In this document: one piece after another, positions 32,010 to 44,854 of the stretch
Layout: every line of letters begins with the position of its first letter
Numbering within the stretch: position 1 is the first letter of the stretch
Assembly: GCA_963693285.1 (NCBI GenBank)
Contig: OY848920.1
Coordinates: 4,353,135-4,417,134 of the forward strand
Reading direction: 5' to 3'
Origin: Xestospongia muta
Taxonomy: Eukaryota > Porifera > Demospongiae > Haplosclerida > Petrosiidae
DNA length: 64,000 nt
Translations under genes and position numbers: made by a program
The notes under the pieces: generated by a model
Told to the model about the DNA's origin: nothing
Databases searched by the model: none
The model's input: the letters and a program-made list of their open reading frames with translations, nothing else

Positions 32010-33650
32010 CTTAGTTGGTCACTGTTCCTATGCCAGATGTCCATAGATAATACAGGAAGTATGTGACATAGTTAGATAGTATATAACTGCTACATTGGAA
32101 TAAGGAAACACTACTAACGAAATCAACTATAACCTAATTATAGTAAGATGAGACTATACTGTCTGTATACTAACTACTACTATATGTATATGCTAGTGCT
32201 TTGTTTATGTTCCCAGTCCTACATAACTACTATCTAAAAGCACTAAAAGTAATGACAGGATCGTTCATTGACAAGTGTACATGTCATTTGAGCATAATTT
32301 ATATATAACTATATAGTCTATAATACAAATAATGTACTTGCAGGAAGTTAAATTTAATGTGATGCATCTATATTAAGTATGTATGTGGTTGCCTTTGTGA
32401 TCCCATTCAACCTAAATAGATCAAACTTACTTATACAATGTATAAATACATCCTTTGAACCAAATATATATACATGTTTGTATAATATGTATTAATAAAA
32501 TATTTTGTATAGGTGTATAGATTTGAAAAAGCTGATGGTGCTGGTAGATCACATGACCTAATCTGTCAAGGGTTCTTTCAATTTATTAACATAGCAATCA
32601 TACCTGTTGTCCTTTGTACTCTTGTTACATAATATATACTTAAGTCACTAACATAGTTATTATGACTAATTCTCTCTCTCTCTCTCATGCTAACTCAATT
32701 GATATTTCTTTTTTAGACTTAAATTAAAAGTGATACTTGTAAAACCTATGACTCATTAAAAGTTAAGATTGATGGAGCAACAGATACTTCTGTTAGTATG
32801 CCTGAAGGGTGAGCATAGAGCAGAGCAGGTTTATAAACAGCTGAAAGAGGATATGGTTTTTTCAAAAAGTGATTCTAGCTAACTAAGAGATACTGATGTT
32901 TAATTTACAACTGTCATTACCAATTCCTGTCCTTTTAACCAACATTGTGCTTTATAAACATCAACTCTGGAGATACAATTTAGGAGTACATAGTTTAAGG
33001 CTGGTATTGGATACATGCATGTTTGGCATGAAGGAATAGTATCAAAGGATCATGTGAAGTCAGGTCCAGTATTCTCAAATACATTAGGATAAACAATCCA
33101 ATTGTTAGACATCTCATAACATGTAATGACTCATGTGGGAGGCAAAATCAGATCATCAATCTCGTTTCATTCTGGCTACACATTGTCATCAATGACAGGT
33201 AATCTTTGACTGCTATTGACCAAAATGTGGCCAAATATTAATACCTACCCAATGATTGAGATTTTGCAGTATTGAAACAGCTAGATGTAAGACTCACATA
33301 TTTTTGTTCCACAGGATTGTTATAATCTTTTAAAAAATGACAATAGATGACTTTATTTCACGTGACAATCTTTGCCACACTGTCATCAATCATAATATCA
33401 ACACCAAGAAGAAAGATAGACTGGCTGAGAATGCAATGTTTTAAAAAAATGATCCTCTAGCCTTTCAGTATCATTACACTTTAAATTCGTTGGAAGAATG
33501 GAAGAAAGTTGATTTAAGAAGAAGAGAAAAACATGGACCTTCAAACATGGGTAAGATTGAGCCATTACCACTCTGTACCAGTCCTTCAAAGATTAAAAAT
33601 ATGAAACAAAAAGTAGTCTTAGTCTCTTAGAGTTTATACCTGTAATTTAT
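32010..33650. other. Non-coding region with a CT run
   Basis: No supported gene. A (TC)n microsatellite lies at about 32672-32687. Weak open segments in 32700-33600 show no recognised family. Confidence 0.4.
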
Positions 33651-33654
33651 CATT

Positions 33655-34530
33655 CATTTTATCATGGACTTGTAAATGGAGAGGATTTGAAGATTGAAAC
33701 GATAGTGTCAACAATGATGATGAAATTTATCTTTAAACCATATTTTTATTGTGTTATGCTAAAAATGTTTTTTTCAAATAATATTATAATGACCATAATG
33801 TTCTACAATTTGTGGTTACAGTCAACCATTCTTGTGGCTTTAGCTCATATTGGGATTTTATACTAAACAAAAAAACTTCAAAAAAGTTATTAATTAGAGT
33901 AACATCATATTGGTTAGACCACTAAGACCATTATTGTTCTCGGACCTTCAATTATGACCAGCTTCTCAGGCTCTATTTCATTATATTTAAACATGGATTG
34001 TGGAGTGTTCACAAAGTACAAGGAATATTTTGCCTTGCTTAAAAAATAAAAAATGTAATTTTAAAATATATATTGTCTCAAAACATGTACATGTACCCAT
34101 TATGTAAATACACAAACAAATAGCAAATTATTAAGGATATGTAATATTTTAAATTGGTTACATAATGACTAAGTACAATAGAAACTACAAGTAATAGCAT
34201 TTTTATCATGGACTTGTAAGTGAAGAGGATTTGAAGACTGAAACGACAGTGTCAACGATTATGATTAAGATTCTCTTTAAACCATGTTTTATTGTGTTAT
34301 GCTAAAAATGTTTTTTTTTTAAATAATATTATATTAAAGTTCATTATGATAATGTTCAACCATTTGTGGTTGCATTCAAGCATTCGTGTACCTTTAGCTT
34401 GTATAGAGATTTTATAGTAAACAAAGCACTTCAAGGAGTTCTTATTTAGAAGTAACATAATATGGACCACTATGGCTCTCAACCTTCAATTGTGACCAGG
34501 TGTCCAGCTCTATTTGGTGATATTTAAATG
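33655..34530. repeat. Direct repeat pair of about 330 bp
   Basis: The block starting TTTATCATGGACTTGTAA at about 33657 recurs at about 34202. Both run through GTGTTATGCTAAAAATGTTT and end near ACCTTCAATTRTGACCAG. Copies are diverged and non-coding, about 545 bases apart. Confidence 0.7.
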
Positions 34531-35810
34531 TCAGTTGTAGAGTGTCCCAATAACCTCCACCCACAAATAGTTCATTCCATCTCCATTAACAAAATACTAA
34601 CTGATGTGAGATGTTATTGTACACTGATTGATATCAGTTGTCTGGAGGATATTGTGGAGTAATTTCATATCAAAAATACAGAGACACATGTACAAATGTA
34701 CAAAGATGCTGTTCAATTATTTTGTCAAAATACAAAAAATTCTCTTAGTCTGGATGAAGTTTCAAAGTAACAAGAACCTCTTGTCTTCTCAAATGTGAGA
34801 CAGCTGTTTTTGTCTTTGACTAAGTTCCTAATGGCTGCACATTGCAAGATATATGAGATATTCTTGCTGAATCAGTTAAAATGAATGTACAGATTTATGT
34901 TATTAAAATGGACCAGTTCATCAGTGTAAGATGTTCCTTTCTACTCAGCCTAACAACATTATTTAGTGCCAAAGCAGAGGAGACTCTTGATTTGTAAAGA
35001 AGAAAGGATTAATTCAGCTAACAGTTGGACATTGCACCATTTATGACAAACCTAAAAGAGGTAAGGTAAGAGATGACTAGTATTAGACAACAATTACTGC
35101 ATGTGTTGTTTATTGATATATAGGATGTCAGAGCTATTGTAAAAGGGAGCAAGAATATAGAAGTAGATTAGAAGTACAGAAAACCAGTAGAATTACAACA
35201 AATCAAACATTTTGATTTTATGTGTCTGTATGAACAAGACAAATGACTAAAGAAATGCAAAAACTTTAGCAACACTTCTAAAAGAAAAGGAAGGTATAGT
35301 ATACATTTTATAATCCTAGTCTACATCATGCACTTATTTAATTGTACAATAGTCAGTCCCTGTTGAGAAATGGAAAGAGCTCGAGACACAGTAAGAAATA
35401 ATAACATCATTGACTTTACGGTTAATGGAGAGAGACAAAATATTGAGAAGTTAAAGCAGAGCTTGAAAGGTAATTATTGGTAGTCACTTTTCATTACATG
35501 TCATTGTGACTAGATCTAGCATTAATACCCAAGGCTCATAAATCAGTAACTGAACATGGACTGGAGGCACAAACATAGCTTAGTCAAGAAGAATCTACAA
35601 ATAAGAGAAATGACAGGTAGCAATACAGCATAGCATATTTATGTATCTTGTGTCTACTCATGTAGTAGAATTTCTGCATGCTAATATTAGAAATGAAAGA
35701 TTGGTTAGGAAATTCAACTATTTATAATGGTGATAGCTCGTTATCACAAGTAGATTAATTATGTTGTATATTGATAAAGAATATTTTAACTGTACAATGT
35801 ACTCAGTATA
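34531..35810. other. Non-coding region, possible gene debris
   Basis: Several short plus-strand segments look protein-like (for example CQSYCKREQEYRSRLEVQ near 35130) and are bounded by splice-like sites, but no family was recognised and no continuous frame exists. Confidence 0.35.
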
Positions 35811-35814
35811 CAGC

Positions 35815-38800
35815 AACATATGTGACCCAATCTGAAAAAAACGGTCATTTTGTGCAAACGATCGATTTTGAGTTATAGGACTTGTAGAATAGAGTATTTC
35901 TCACTCTGTATTCTGGCGTTTGTTGCATCAATATCTGACTCTTGGTTGCTGAGTTACGTGCGGTACAAACACATCTCCTCACGGAATGCTAAATCCAAAA
36001 AACATTGATTTTTTATTTTCCGTTTACTTCCGTTAACGCAGCTCACATGATCCAGCACATTTTTTCCTGCGAAAAGTTTGTATTCTTTTCGATGTTTTTT
36101 GAGATCTTTTCTAATCATTTTGTTGATGTGACAATGTCAGCAACTTTATTAAAGAAATCCTTAACAAGTTTTTGTGTTTACTAAAGGTTAGGGAAAAGAT
36201 ATTTTTTACTTTACAGTTTGAATATAAACATAGGTGTGATAAGAAAATACTTAATACTGAAGGTAAAACACTTTATATACAAGGAAGGTGAGATATTTAC
36301 TGGTAGTATATGTATGCGAGAGAGAGGGAGAGAGAGATGTTGAAGTTTTTGAGTTATATCAATAATAAGAGTTGTTGATATAGTAGGGCCAAAAAGGATG
36401 TTGAAATCAATGTAGCCAGAAAAGAAGTGATGATTATTGGTGTATGCATGAAAGAAATCACAGTAGTGAGAGAGACAGATGTGCTATGAGCTATTGAGTA
36501 AATAAAGTACATAGATATCTTGTAAATTCCGTGTAGCTAGGGATGATTACTTCTAGTGTATGTAAAAGAAACAGTAGATGTGAAGTGAATTAGATGTATG
36601 AAGTAGTTTGTTTTGTTACGATTCTAAATAAGTATTATTTGTTATTTTACATTTTGGCAGGAACGTCTATTGTGTCCAGATTGTCCACACATCCCACAAA
36701 TACATTTATGTAGAGTTAGTTCTTCAGTAGTTGATCTGTCACTCTCTTTATGTAGTACTGGTTCTGGAGATGGGCGGGGTGTTGATGGCCGGTGAACAAG
36801 CGAGAGAGGACATGTGATATATCTGCTGGCAGCTGGACAAAACCCAGATTTTTTCAAAGAGATACCATTGTCTCTCTGGTGTGAGACCACGTGGTGTTAT
36901 TTGTAATGGCATATGACCTGAGTCTGGAACATTGGAGGAGTTAGATATAATGTTCAATTTTAATGTAGGTTCATCTTCAGCTTTATTCATCATTAATTCG
37001 TCAGGGTTTGAACTTGAGATCATAAAGTGATGAAACTTTTTTATTGACTTAATGCGTTTAAATGAAGGAGCTAGAAACCCTGTCCAATCATAAGTTGGAA
37101 CTATGATATCACCATTCTCATGACCAATCAATTGTGCAGAGTTAACAGTAGCTGATTGCTCAACGACATTCACAATATCTCGGACACGACCAACTTCTGT
37201 CCTTCGAAAACGTTGTTTGATCAGCCCAAAACACCAATCAGGAGAGAATTTTGTGTGTCCTGCTGGCAAAAACGATAACGTGATGGACTGGTTTAAACCA
37301 ACTCTCACTCTCCACATGAGGTACTAAGTAAGGGAGATGTGCTAACTCAGCAATAATGTTATTACATGATTTACCTGAATCATAGCATTGTTTTTATTTT
37401 GACCACAACAATTATCTGCATTGAGGTGTAGTCTTATGGCAGGCATTGAGGCCATGATTCTCTAAGTAGAAATGGAGCATGCTGATTACACTGTTTGCTC
37501 CTTTTCCAGTATCAAATGCCTCATCAATCAAAAAGTTGATTTGACGAGGAATAGCCTCACAACAAACACCGAATATTGCACACTTTCGTGGCGTCAAAAA
37601 ATAAATAGGCCCTGGTTGTAATGGATTGCTAGGATAATGAATTTACAAGCAATAATGTTTATTGATTAATAGTCACGGTCGTGTTTATATACCTGTTGAG
37701 CATAGTCAAAACTATAATGAGCGTTTACATTTAGCTCCATTATAGGTCTTGATAGTGGTGGAATAAATGAGCCATCTACTGTAAAGAGATCTTTTATAAC
37801 AGTGCTGGTCTCTTTAAGGACTGTTTGATAGTAATGTCTCTCTTTATGTACAAGATCCACATGTAGTCTGGCCTTTTCTAAGACCTTAAGGAAGCATGTA
37901 AGTTATCTGTAATATTATTACTCCTTACTTCTGACTGATTTGCTAGTGGTGTACTCATGCTTCTTACAATAGCAGAGCTATTTTTTTGACATTGCCAACA
38001 AAGATCTGTCATCGGTTTTGTGATGACGATATGTGGAAGATATCGTCTCCACATACTGTAAAATGTTGTCTCTGAGGCAAGTCTAAATGTTGTTGTCGCA
38101 TTTGCCTTGACGTATTCAGTATATACTATCCTTTTGGATGTGCTGGATGATAAGAGTTGTATGTTGTATTGCTTATAACCTGATATTCTACCAGGTAATA
38201 AAATTGCATGAGCCTCAGAATAATTTTGTATAAATGCTATTATTCGTGTTACTTCCTCAGGAGTGAATGCATGATGTGGCTCTCTTCCAATGTTACCGTG
38301 TTTTCTAACAATAATAATTACAATGGTATTTCTTTATTGAGTAGTTTACCTTGTTCTGATTCCATCTTTTAGGCAAGATTGTTTTATAGCCTGTAATCTG
38401 TGTTTACCAATGCCATGCAAAACAGGAACGTTTTTCTACAAATCTGTAGAGTATGGTAATGTATTGTCATTATCATGTTCAGTTATACCTTGACTTCATT
38501 GTGCATAAATTTTGTGTAGGAGTGATCTCTTTCTTTTGAGGGATGCCTCAAGGCTGATGTACAGTTTCCAGCCCGTGTGGTAGCTAGAAGCTGACCCATT
38601 ATTACAAGGTCCATTTCCTTTTGATAGTTCTGCCATATCGTTTCTTATGGCCCTGTAGTGTGACTCAGGAAACTGTTCTGAGCATTTAGCTCGACACCCA
38701 CACCCTTGATTAAAGAAGGTTTGACATACAGTCTCCTCTTCAATGTCTATAGGTCTCTGACTAACCCCTATATCTGTCTTACATCTATGTACTACAATTG

Positions 38801-38990
38801 CTGGTGTTATGGTTGGTTCTGCAATTGAAAATTTAATTTGTTTTTCTTGAATTAATAGTACCTTGAGATTGATGGTCAAAAGGATCTTCAAGCTCGTGTG
38901 TCATATCATCTACTTCTACTACTTCCATTTCAATATCATCATCCATTTCTAAATCTAATTCATTGTCATCTTCATTATACTCTGTTGTTA
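35815..38990 (-). pseudogene. DUF7869-type transposase-like gene, multi-exon and frameshifted
   Basis: Ordered family blocks on the minus strand. An acidic N-terminus lies near 38890-38985. Then come a Cys block (VCQTFFNQGCGCRAKCSEQF), HGNIGREPHHAFTPEE, FIQNYSEAHAILLPGRISGY, LPHIVITKPMTDLCWQCQKN, LNVNAHYSFDYAQQ, PRKCAIFGVCCEAIPRQINF, DNCCGQNKNN, WRVRVGLNQSITLSFLPAGH, TKFSPDWCFGLIKQRF and a C-terminal zinc knuckle (CGMCGQSGHNRRSC, stop at 36642). Short introns are visible, for example GTAAAC...TGTTAG near 38310 and GTATAT...ATCCTAG near 37650. At least four frameshifts (about 38520, 38440, 37440, 36845) break it. The 5' end stops at the TTAA where piggyBac-1 begins. The 35815-36060 stretch (GACCCAATCTGAAAAAAACG) may be its far terminus; that is inference. 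Confidence 0.75.
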
Positions 38991-39003
38991 TTAACCCTTA
39001 CAG

Positions 39004-39112
39004 GACCAATGTCACATATTTGTGACACTACTGCCATCTGTGTGAGACCAATGTCACAAATATGTGACCAGCAAGTTTTCATTGTGAGACCAATGTCACA
39101 CACATTTGTGAC
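39004..39112. repeat. Three palindromic subterminal repeats of piggyBac-1
   Basis: GACCAATGTCACA-AT-TGTGAC units start at 39004, 39046 and about 39088, a period of about 42 bases. Each is a TGTCACA...TGTGACA dyad. Their place, just inside the terminus, is where transposase-binding repeats usually lie. Confidence 0.75.
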
Positions 39113-40904
39113 AAGATAATAATTTGCTATTTTATATTACTTACCTTAGTTTAAACTGCATATTTATCATTATTTTCGTCATTTTTACAAATTTATTAAT
39201 ACTCATTAATATTAATTAATAATTACTAATTAATAAACGCGCATAGAGGAGAGGCTGCTTGTATCTATAGCAATCAGTAAACAACATGGCATGCAGAATT
39301 ACAACAGAACAAATTCAAGAAATTTTGGATGAAGAGCTAGATGTAGGACTAAACATGGAATATGGAGAAAGTGACAGTGATGTAGATAATGCATTTTTGG
39401 AAGAGAGGATTTGGGATGACCTGGAGTATAATGAAGATAGTGTATTAGATAATAGTTTTGGAGAATGTGATAGTAGCAGTAATGAAGGTGGTGATATTGA
39501 GATGACACTGGCAATAGAACACTAACAGGACATGGTACTGTTAGAGGTTGTGGTAGAGGACGCGGTACATATGATAGAGGTCATGGTATACTTAGGGGAA
39601 GTGGCACTGTTCAACAAAGAATTTTTGATACTAGTAGAAGAGATGATACTCCTAGAAGAAGACGTGGTCCAACTGGTGGGCGTGGTTTACGAGGATGTGG
39701 TAGAAGACAATCCACACAAGATATGAATTTGAATTGGACGGTAATTTCTTGAGGTTAGACTTCCTAACAAAATGTATATTATGATTATAGACGATCAAGA
39801 ATCAACTGACGATGACAATACCTTACAAGATGAAACTTGTGGGAGCACTGTGGATAGGTCTTGTCAGTCTCTTTTGGAATGCTTTTCCCTCTTTTTCAGT
39901 GATGTTGTGTTTGATTTCCTTACAAAGAACACAAATGAGTATACTATGAAGAAAATTAGTACTATAAAGGTTAGCATAGATTTATTACTATATTGTCTAA
40001 TTTTTGTCTGAAACTCCAGATAACTCCCAATTCCCTATACAAAACATGGAAACCTGTAACAGTTACAGAAATGAACGGTTTCATAGCTACCATCCTAAAT
40101 ATGGGAATAGTAAAAATTCCAGATCTAAAAATTACTGGAGTATTGATGTCACCACTAACCTCCCTTTCTTTTGTTCTGTATTCTCCAGAAACAAATTTTT
40201 TCAAATATATGGTATGTTACATGCTGGAGAAATAGATGGTAGCACAAAAAAAGGGAAAATCCAACCTTTCCTTGATTTATTACTCCCAACAATTAGAGCA
40301 GTATACAAACCAAGACAACATATAGCTAAAGACAAATCAGTTATAGCATTCAAGGGAAGAGTTGCTTGCCTTCAATACCTAAAGGGGAAACCACACGCTT
40401 GGGGAATCAAGGCATATGTCTTAGCTGACAGCAAGTCAGGGTACATGCATAACATTGTCATATACTATGGTAAAGAGACTGAACTAGTTAGAGAGGATCT
40501 ACAACACAATACTAGAGTTGTTCTAACCCTTTTAGATGACCTTCATCATAAGGGTTATGATCTATATGTAGATAGATTTTATAGTAGTCCTCAACTTGTT
40601 ATGGAGTTGGACACTATTGGAGTTACTGTAACAGGTAACTTACCTATATCTTACCAAATATACTATTACTTTCAATTAGGTACAGTAATGTCCAATAGAA
40701 AAGGACTTCCCCTGGCTGTGAAATCAAAGGCCAAGAAACCAAGGGGTACAGTAGAAGCATATTGTTCAGGCAAAATTTTGTGCCTGTCCTGGACTGACAA
40801 ACGCAATGTACTAATGTTGTCTACAAAACACAAAGCAGGAATGATGCAAGTTCAGTCCCAGTAAGTTGTAAGGATTACATATAATTGTTATACATTATAT
40901 ATAA

Positions 40905-40935
<31 letters not shown>

Positions 40936-40955
40936 ATTATTATTTTTATTATTGT
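40905..40955. repeat. (TTA)n microsatellite in the piggyBac intron
   Basis: About 15 TTA units lie inside the intron between the core and C-terminal exons of the transposase. Confidence 0.85.
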
Positions 40956-41476
40956 TTTGTATACTTACTAGGTGTACTTCCAAATTTCAGGAAAAACCAG
41001 TAGTGGTGGTTGACTATAATAATCACATGCTGGGTGTAGATAAACTGGATCAGTTGGTGTCCTATTATAGTTTCCTGCATAAATCGCTGAAGTGGTGGCG
41101 TAAAGTATACTTTTGGATGTTGGAAGTTGTTGTAGTAAACTCTTACATCATTTACAAGGAACACATAACACAACATCACTTACAACCATTATCTCACCTT
41201 GTATATAGAAGAAAATTAATTGAAGCACTCTCTGAAGACCAAAGAGCAACACATATAAGTAGTCACACACACCGATCCATTCAACAGGAGCAACGTCTGC
41301 AAGATTCTAAACATTTCATGAGAAAGGTACCCAAAAGAAGAGATTGTGTAATATGTAGCAACAGAAAATCAGGTTCAAGACGGTTAACACCGTATGTTTG
41401 TATAACATGTACTAACAATCCACCACTCTGTCCTACTCCTTGTTTTGAGACTTATCATACACAAAAAAGATTATAA

Positions 41477-42480
41477 TTACCAATTGCTTATGGATTACAC
41501 AGTTATCACTTACAGTATTCGATATTCATTTATACAATATATAATAACTAGTAAAATGTTATCTGTTACTTAGGTCACTATATAATAATAAAATAATAAT
41601 AAATAATAATAATACTTACTTGTTGGTAGTGACATCCACGAAAAAATGAGCTGTACGAACTATAGAGTTTTAGCTGATATTATATTAAAGTAAAAAAAAC
41701 ACAATAAAAAAACTGTGCATCTTACTTTTGATAGTAGAAGAGATAAAACGGGGAGTTATATTACAAAAACGGTCAAAATAAATCAAATTGCAAAACTTAC
41801 TTTTAACTGCAGAAGAAACTAAGAACATGATAAAACTAATATGAGGCAACAATAAGATACAAATATCACAATAGGAGAGAAAATGCGGCGTTTATTTAGA
41901 TAATATAAGACTAAACAAAATAAATATAAATGGCCTAACTTACTTTCGACAATAAAAGACACTAAAGACATAGGAAAGCTACTTTGAAGCAAAAGTTAGT
42001 CAGAAATCTCCCAAACAGGAGAGAAATCCACTCGGAAACTACGTGGTCTCAAACAAAAGTCAATGAAATAATTGCTCGCTCTTTAATTAGAAAGCAAAAA
42101 TTAATTAATGGTCCACAATACTAAGGTAAAGCAAAGTAAATGTGGTTGCTATAATTGTATGAGTACTGGTGCTGTCTAACCTCAATTTACACAGTTCAAG
42201 TGCTTTTTGTTTACTCTGGTTATTGCATGACAATAAATGCATGTTGATCAATATAATAATAGCATTAAAAGAAATTTAGACCAATATTGTAAGTCAGCAA
42301 ATAAATTACTTGTAAAATCGAGTACTGTATTATAATATAGTGTTACCTGTATGAATATGTTTTTATACTTGTACCAAACCTTAATGAAATTTTACTGTGA
42401 AATATTTAGAACCTTAGATAATACATTGAATGATCTGAAATATATGACTGTGACTACCTATTAGGAAATATCACAAAAAC
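41477..42480. other. Spacer with repeated minus-strand donor-like sites
   Basis: No protein-coding frame was recognised. GTAAGT/GTAAGA sites occur on the minus strand at 41614-41619, near 41722, at 41795-41800 and at 41938-41943. The last three have similar flanks (AGAAGA-like then AAAGTAAG), which suggests a degenerate local repeat. Confidence 0.35.
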
Positions 42481-43165
42481 AGCCATCTGAGTCTGACAAA
42501 ACACGTACACCCACTCTATGTGATTATAACATGAAGGATGAGTATGACGAGTATGATGATATCTTTAATTCATTGTCAGCTGAAGAATCGTTTCAACATC
42601 CTATGCTCATTGCAACTTTGGCTGAGAGATTCTCTTACCTAATTTAAACCTTTTCAAAAAAATATCATAACTGCTGCAATCAAAGAAAAGGATACATTAG
42701 TTGTTCAACCAACAGGTAGTGGTAACAGTTTATGTTTTCTTTTTCCACCTGTTCATGTAAACAAGAAGGCTATCATTGTGACTCCAACCATAAGCTTAAT
42801 CCAAGATCAGATGCATAAACTTAATAATATTCAACTACCATCTGTATTTTTGGGATCTGCTCAGCTTGATAGATTAGCTGAAGTGTGTGCTTTGAACTGA
42901 GACAGTAAAGATCATGCAGTTGATATCTGTCACTCCAGAGTGGATAACCAAACCTAGTAATCAAATGAAGTTAGTAAATTGACCTAACATTACCCTAAAA
43001 GTTGAAGAATTAAGTAGTGATCCATCATCACTTGCCACAGTTCAGTTTGCAAAAAAGGCAGCAGAGATTATAAATTCAATGCCATCTATTGTATATACAG
43101 ATTTTATAGCAGACATTGGACAAATTGTAAGTGCATTTCAAGAACTTGGAATAAAATATATTGTC
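42480..43165 (+). pseudogene. RecQ-like helicase relic
   Basis: Plus-strand blocks: FQKNIITAAIKEKDTLVVQP, then a P-loop TGSGNS where RecQ has TGSGKS, then CFLFPPVHVNKKAIIVTPTI and SLIQDQMHKLNNIQLPSVFL. After stops and gaps, SMPSIVYTDFIADIGQIVSA represents the second helicase lobe. The Walker-A Lys is replaced by Asn and the frame is broken, so it cannot be an active helicase. Confidence 0.75.
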
Positions 43166-43189
43166 ACTATGTTGACGTTTATGTCATAG

Positions 43190-43600
43190 ATAGCCAGTCA
43201 AGCAGATTTCATTCGATGTGACTTAACGTATCATAGTTCTAAAGAATATCCTTATATTTTTAATGCAGTGGCTTTTGATAATTCCTCAATACAATGGATT
43301 GTTGTACCTCGCATTCGACTAGATGCTCAATACAGTGTAGGATATGCTCTGTGTTTTAAGAAACTGTCTGAAAAATGTAAAAGCAGTAGAAGTGATTTCG
43401 AGTTAGGAATTACACTTCAAAAAATTGTTATTGACTGGTCTGATGCAGAAATCAATGGACTAAAATCAGCAGTGGGAAAGGAGATGGGTGATAAAATCAC
43501 AACAACTGCATGTTTTGAGATGTTTTAACAGAAGTTATCGCTTTCAGCAAGTCTGCTCACAAATATTGTTATCACTTCTGTCAGTGCAGAATTAGTGTAA
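43190..43600 (+). pseudogene. MULE-type transposase fragment
   Basis: The frame reads ADFIRCDLTYHSSKEYPYIF, then NAVAFDNSSIQWIVVPRIRL, then LQKIVIDWSDAEINGLKSAV, and stops at 43528. The IVIDWSDAE block, with an acidic residue in a DDE-like position, matches MULE/SWIM-associated transposases that I recall from sponges and Hydra. It follows the RecQ relic directly, so both may come from one composite element. Confidence 0.55.
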
Positions 43601-43639
43601 ATGTCAACATTTCAAGGAAAATGGTAAAATATCAAACCA

Positions 43640-44854
43640 TTGCTTTTTTTTCTATTATACAGGATTCTTCTCACAGATATAGTTAGTGTTAAAGTTTACT
43701 CACCTCAATGCACATCACTAAAATGTGGTTGTGATCTATTCTACTCTATGAAAAATCTGTTTGAGATATCATCTCCTGTTAATAACAGTATGGCTTGCAT
43801 TGCAAAGAAGTATGTGGACAATGGTTTAAATTTCTATGCATCAGAAATGTGTTCTGATATCTCTGACGAGTGTCATCGTAACTTTAATCCTAACAATGAA
43901 CTACTAAGACAGTTACAAGACATGTTGCAGTTTATAGATATTTTTAACTCTGCATTCTCCAACTGCTCTGATGTCTTTCAAAAAAACCCTTCAGTTTCCT
44001 CTGGCTACTACACATTGAAAGCTGTTAATGGTTCATTAATATCTGTCTACTGTGATGACAATGCTTTTGACAACTGCTCTCAAGTCTTCAAAGAAAACGG
44101 TTCAGCTTTGTCTGGGTACTGCACAATACGAGCTCCTAATGGTTCTCTTATATCAGTTTATTGTGATATGGAGGGTAGTAACTGTCATGATAAGGGAGGA
44201 TGGATTAGATTGGTGTACCTCAATATGAGTGAAATTGGTGCTACTTGTCCAAGTGGTCTAAACAGTTATTTTTTTTCCAAATATTAGTTATCCACTTTGT
44301 GATCGACCTCATCCTTCAAATGGTAGCTGTAATTCCATCATTTTCTCTACTTTTGGTCTCAACTATTCTCAAGTATTTGGAGAAGTCGGAGGATACCATC
44401 TTGGAAATGTTGATTGTATTTATGATAATAATAATCGATCTCCTTCACTTGAAGGGCTTATGTTGATGGTGTGTCTATTACTTATGGTAATAACCCTCGT
44501 CATCATATTTGGACATATATAGCAGGGCAAAGAGAAACTGGCAAAAACCAATGGACTTGTCCTTGTAATAATGGCAGCACAAAAACTACACCAGAATATG
44601 TTGGTGATGACTACTACTGTGAGTCTGGCTCTCATGTTTATGAACCTTATACATTCCACTATGATGATCAACTTTGGGATGGCAAACAATGTGACTACTT
44701 AGAGTTTCCATGCTGTGCATTTCCTAACATGCCATGGTTTGTCAAGTCCCTTAATCAATCAACTACTGATAATATTGAACTAAGAATGTGTACCAGTGAA
44801 GGATATCCTGATGAATCTACTCAAGTAGATATAATTGAGTTTTATGTTTGCTAA
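43640..44854 (+). pseudogene. Fibrinogen-related secreted protein gene, copy 1, frameshifted
   Basis: An exon opens after TTATACAG (43663). It carries a Cys-rich N-terminal part (CGCDLFYSMKNLFEISSP), then two NCSxVFKxNxSxxSGYxTxxAxNGSLISVYCD repeats, the second completed by MEGSNCHDKGGWIRLVYLNM. The C-terminal half continues in other frames: YPLCDRPHPSNGSCNS, then SQVFGEVGGYHLGN, then VDGVSITYGNNPRHHIWTYI, then CPCNNGSTKT, then DDYYCESG and QLWDGKQCDYLEFPCC, ending at 44854. One shift is in a T8 run near 44272 and a second near 44465. This is a fibrinogen-related or lectin-like extracellular family (GGW, paired Cys) likely used for binding outside the cell. Two half-repeats of the N-terminal FReD motif in tandem are unusual. 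Confidence 0.65.

Larger units (their letters stand above)
38991..41476 (+). mobile_element. piggyBac-1: piggyBac-family element with a frameshifted transposase
   Basis: It starts at TTAA (38991-38994) followed by CCCTTACAGGACC, a piggyBac-like terminus. The transposase begins at 39286 (acidic MACRITTEQIQEILDEELDV), continues through an Arg/Gly-rich segment (RGCGRGRGTYDRGHG) and two short introns (about 39699-39790 region and 39970-40019), then the catalytic core: KDKSVIAFKGR (first Asp), YVDRFYSSPQL (second) and VDYNNHMLGVDKLDQ (third). A third intron lies at 40860-40970. The C-terminal Cys-rich finger (CVICSNRKSG..CITC..CPTPC) ends at 41476. The three Asp are kept, but frameshifts near 39510 and 40130 disrupt the frame. 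The right terminus was not found. Confidence 0.85.

Noticed and set aside
33398..33589. Minus-strand frame at 33398-33589 as a reverse transcriptase fragment
   Set aside because: The resemblance was only impressionistic; no catalytic motif or ordered block set could be identified.
36318..36340. GA-rich run near the DUF7869-type gene as a regulatory element
   Set aside because: It is a short simple repeat with no positional relation to a start site.
39971..40204. Minus-strand frame opposite piggyBac-1
   Set aside because: It is antisense to the conserved transposase core and has no recognisable content.
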